31,292 bases of DNA from a virus. Shown piece after piece: positions 30,769 to 31,292 of the stretch. Position numbers and translations under genes: made by a program. Location of the stretch: the IMG/VR virus record IMGVR_UViG_3300034198_023937, positions 1 through 31,292 of that record; one strand, 5' to 3'. Each line of letters opens with the position of its first letter. Position 1 is the stretch's first letter. A model generated the notes under the pieces. The model ran no database searches. It saw nothing but the letters and a program-made list of their open reading frames with translations, and had not been told where the DNA came from.

Positions 30769-31292
30769 GTGCAGAAATTAAAATCTCATAAATCAGTTGA
30801 GCAAATTGCAAGAAAACACCGTATGGATGTTTCCGATATTCAAAAACAATTGGATATGGGAGAACCAATTGAGCACGAGCATACTAAGAATCATAAACTT
30901 GCTATGGACATTGCTCTTCAACATCTGGACGAGTTTCCAGACTACTATACAAGACTTAAAAAAATGGAAGCATCTGCGAAGAAGGAGCACAAAAAGTTCA
31001 AAGATGTGAAAGAAGCAACTGATGGAATTAAAGCAAGGGATTATAATGGCAGGTTAGATAAGTGGTTTGATGATGGTGGATGGGTCCAAACTGGTGGAAA
31101 GTATGATGGAAAACCTTGTGCAAAACAACCAGGTCAAACAACAAAACCTTATTGTAGAGATCCTGATGATCGTGCCGCAATGGATGAAGATGAAAGAGAT
31201 AAGAGAGCTGCTAAAAAACGTAAAGAAGACCCAAATCCAAATAGATCAGGTGAAGCAAAAATGGTAACTCAAGAATCTGCTGGTGAAAAAGA
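30769..31292 (+). CDS. Cyanophage accessory protein, 5' part (GTG start, runs off the window)
   Basis: A GTG at 30769 follows a TAA at 30748-30750 in the same frame, so the frame cannot start earlier than that. It encodes at least 174 residues and stays open to the last base. The start reads MQKLKSHKSVEQIARKHRMDVSDI, then QKQLDMGEPIEHEHTKNHKLAMDIALQHLDEFPDYYTRLKK (about 25-65). This is the DUF5661-type helical domain I recall in cyanophages. About 89-143 is a second conserved block: WFDDGGWVQTGGKYDGKPC, then AKQPGQTTKPYCRDPDDRA and the KRxxDPNPNRSG tail. The two Cys sit in that block. Ribosome-site support is weak: AAGGA (30749-30753) is 15 bases from the GTG. Function is unknown, and the gene sits where gene 17 would start. 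Confidence 0.7.
   Translation, partial: MQKLKSHKSVEQIARKHRMDVSDIQKQLDMGEPIEHEHTKNHKLAMDIALQHLDEFPDYYTRLKKMEASAKKEHKKFKDVKEATDGIKARDYNGRLDKWFDDGGWVQTGGKYDGKPCAKQPGQTTKPYCRDPDDRAAMDEDERDKRAAKKRKEDPNPNRSGEAKMVTQESAGEK

Noticed and set aside
30797-31267. Short frames at 30797-31009 and 31067-31267
   Set aside because: They are out of frame with the GTG-started protein that shows two conserved blocks and stays open to the window end.
1-31292. CRISPR array, tRNA genes, transposase or integrase
   Set aside because: I saw no regularly spaced direct repeats, no tRNA cloverleaf and no transposase or integrase motif on either strand by eye. A tRNA or repeat finder would settle this.

Overview
The window is almost certainly part of the virion-morphogenesis region of a T4-like cyanomyovirus (a phage of marine Synechococcus or Prochlorococcus). 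The evidence is a plus-strand run of T4-type baseplate, neck and packaging genes in T4 order (25, 6, a giant protein in the gp7 slot, 8, a giant protein in the gp9-gp12 slot, a small protein in the wac slot, 13, 14, 15, 16). It is joined by a speD auxiliary metabolic gene, several tiny proteins of the kind found in cyanophages, strong AT richness from about base 560 onward, and three perfect copies of the T4-type late promoter core TATAAATA. A T4-like pelagiphage is a less likely alternative. Family assignments come from reading the translations, not from a search.

Layout. Bases 1 to about 545 are GC-rich, with codons ending mostly in G or C. They hold the 3' end of one small gene and a second possible small gene, each followed by a G/C hairpin. 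At about 545-590 the composition switches abruptly to AT-rich, either a true recombination boundary or an assembly chimera. Bases 712-2905 are an accessory block: an AbrB-like small protein, a sigma70-type promoter, a GT-A-fold glycosyltransferase-like protein, three tiny conserved-looking proteins, speD with an intact catalytic triad, and a 77-residue acidic protein whose ribosome binding site lies in a possible RNA switch. Bases 2910-17899 begin with a late promoter and carry gp25, gp6 and a 4219-residue giant with a YHYH-type domain. Bases 17906-26905 begin with a second late promoter and carry gp8, a 2351-residue DUF4815-type giant and two tiny proteins. Bases 26907-30757 begin with a third late promoter and carry a 114-residue Ig-like protein, gp13, gp14, gp15 and gp16, mostly in TAATG overlaps. 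The last gene (from 30769) is a GTG-started accessory protein that runs off the window.

How the parts work together. gp25, gp6, the giant gp7-position protein and gp8 should form the baseplate wedge. The 2351-residue protein probably supplies peripheral baseplate or fibre functions. gp13 and gp14 form the neck, gp15 caps the tail sheath, and gp16 is the DNA-recognition subunit of the terminase. speD would redirect host S-adenosylmethionine into polyamine synthesis during infection. The two giant genes fill about 63 percent of the window. They share short repeat modules (a GxGY beta repeat, a 'GL..xYYV' repeat and an 'E-I-x-x-Y ... RG..GT..H' repeat) with each other, and the GxGY repeat also occurs as an insertion in gp8 and gp14. 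This pattern of one repeat spread through four neighbouring tail genes is the most unusual biology I see here.
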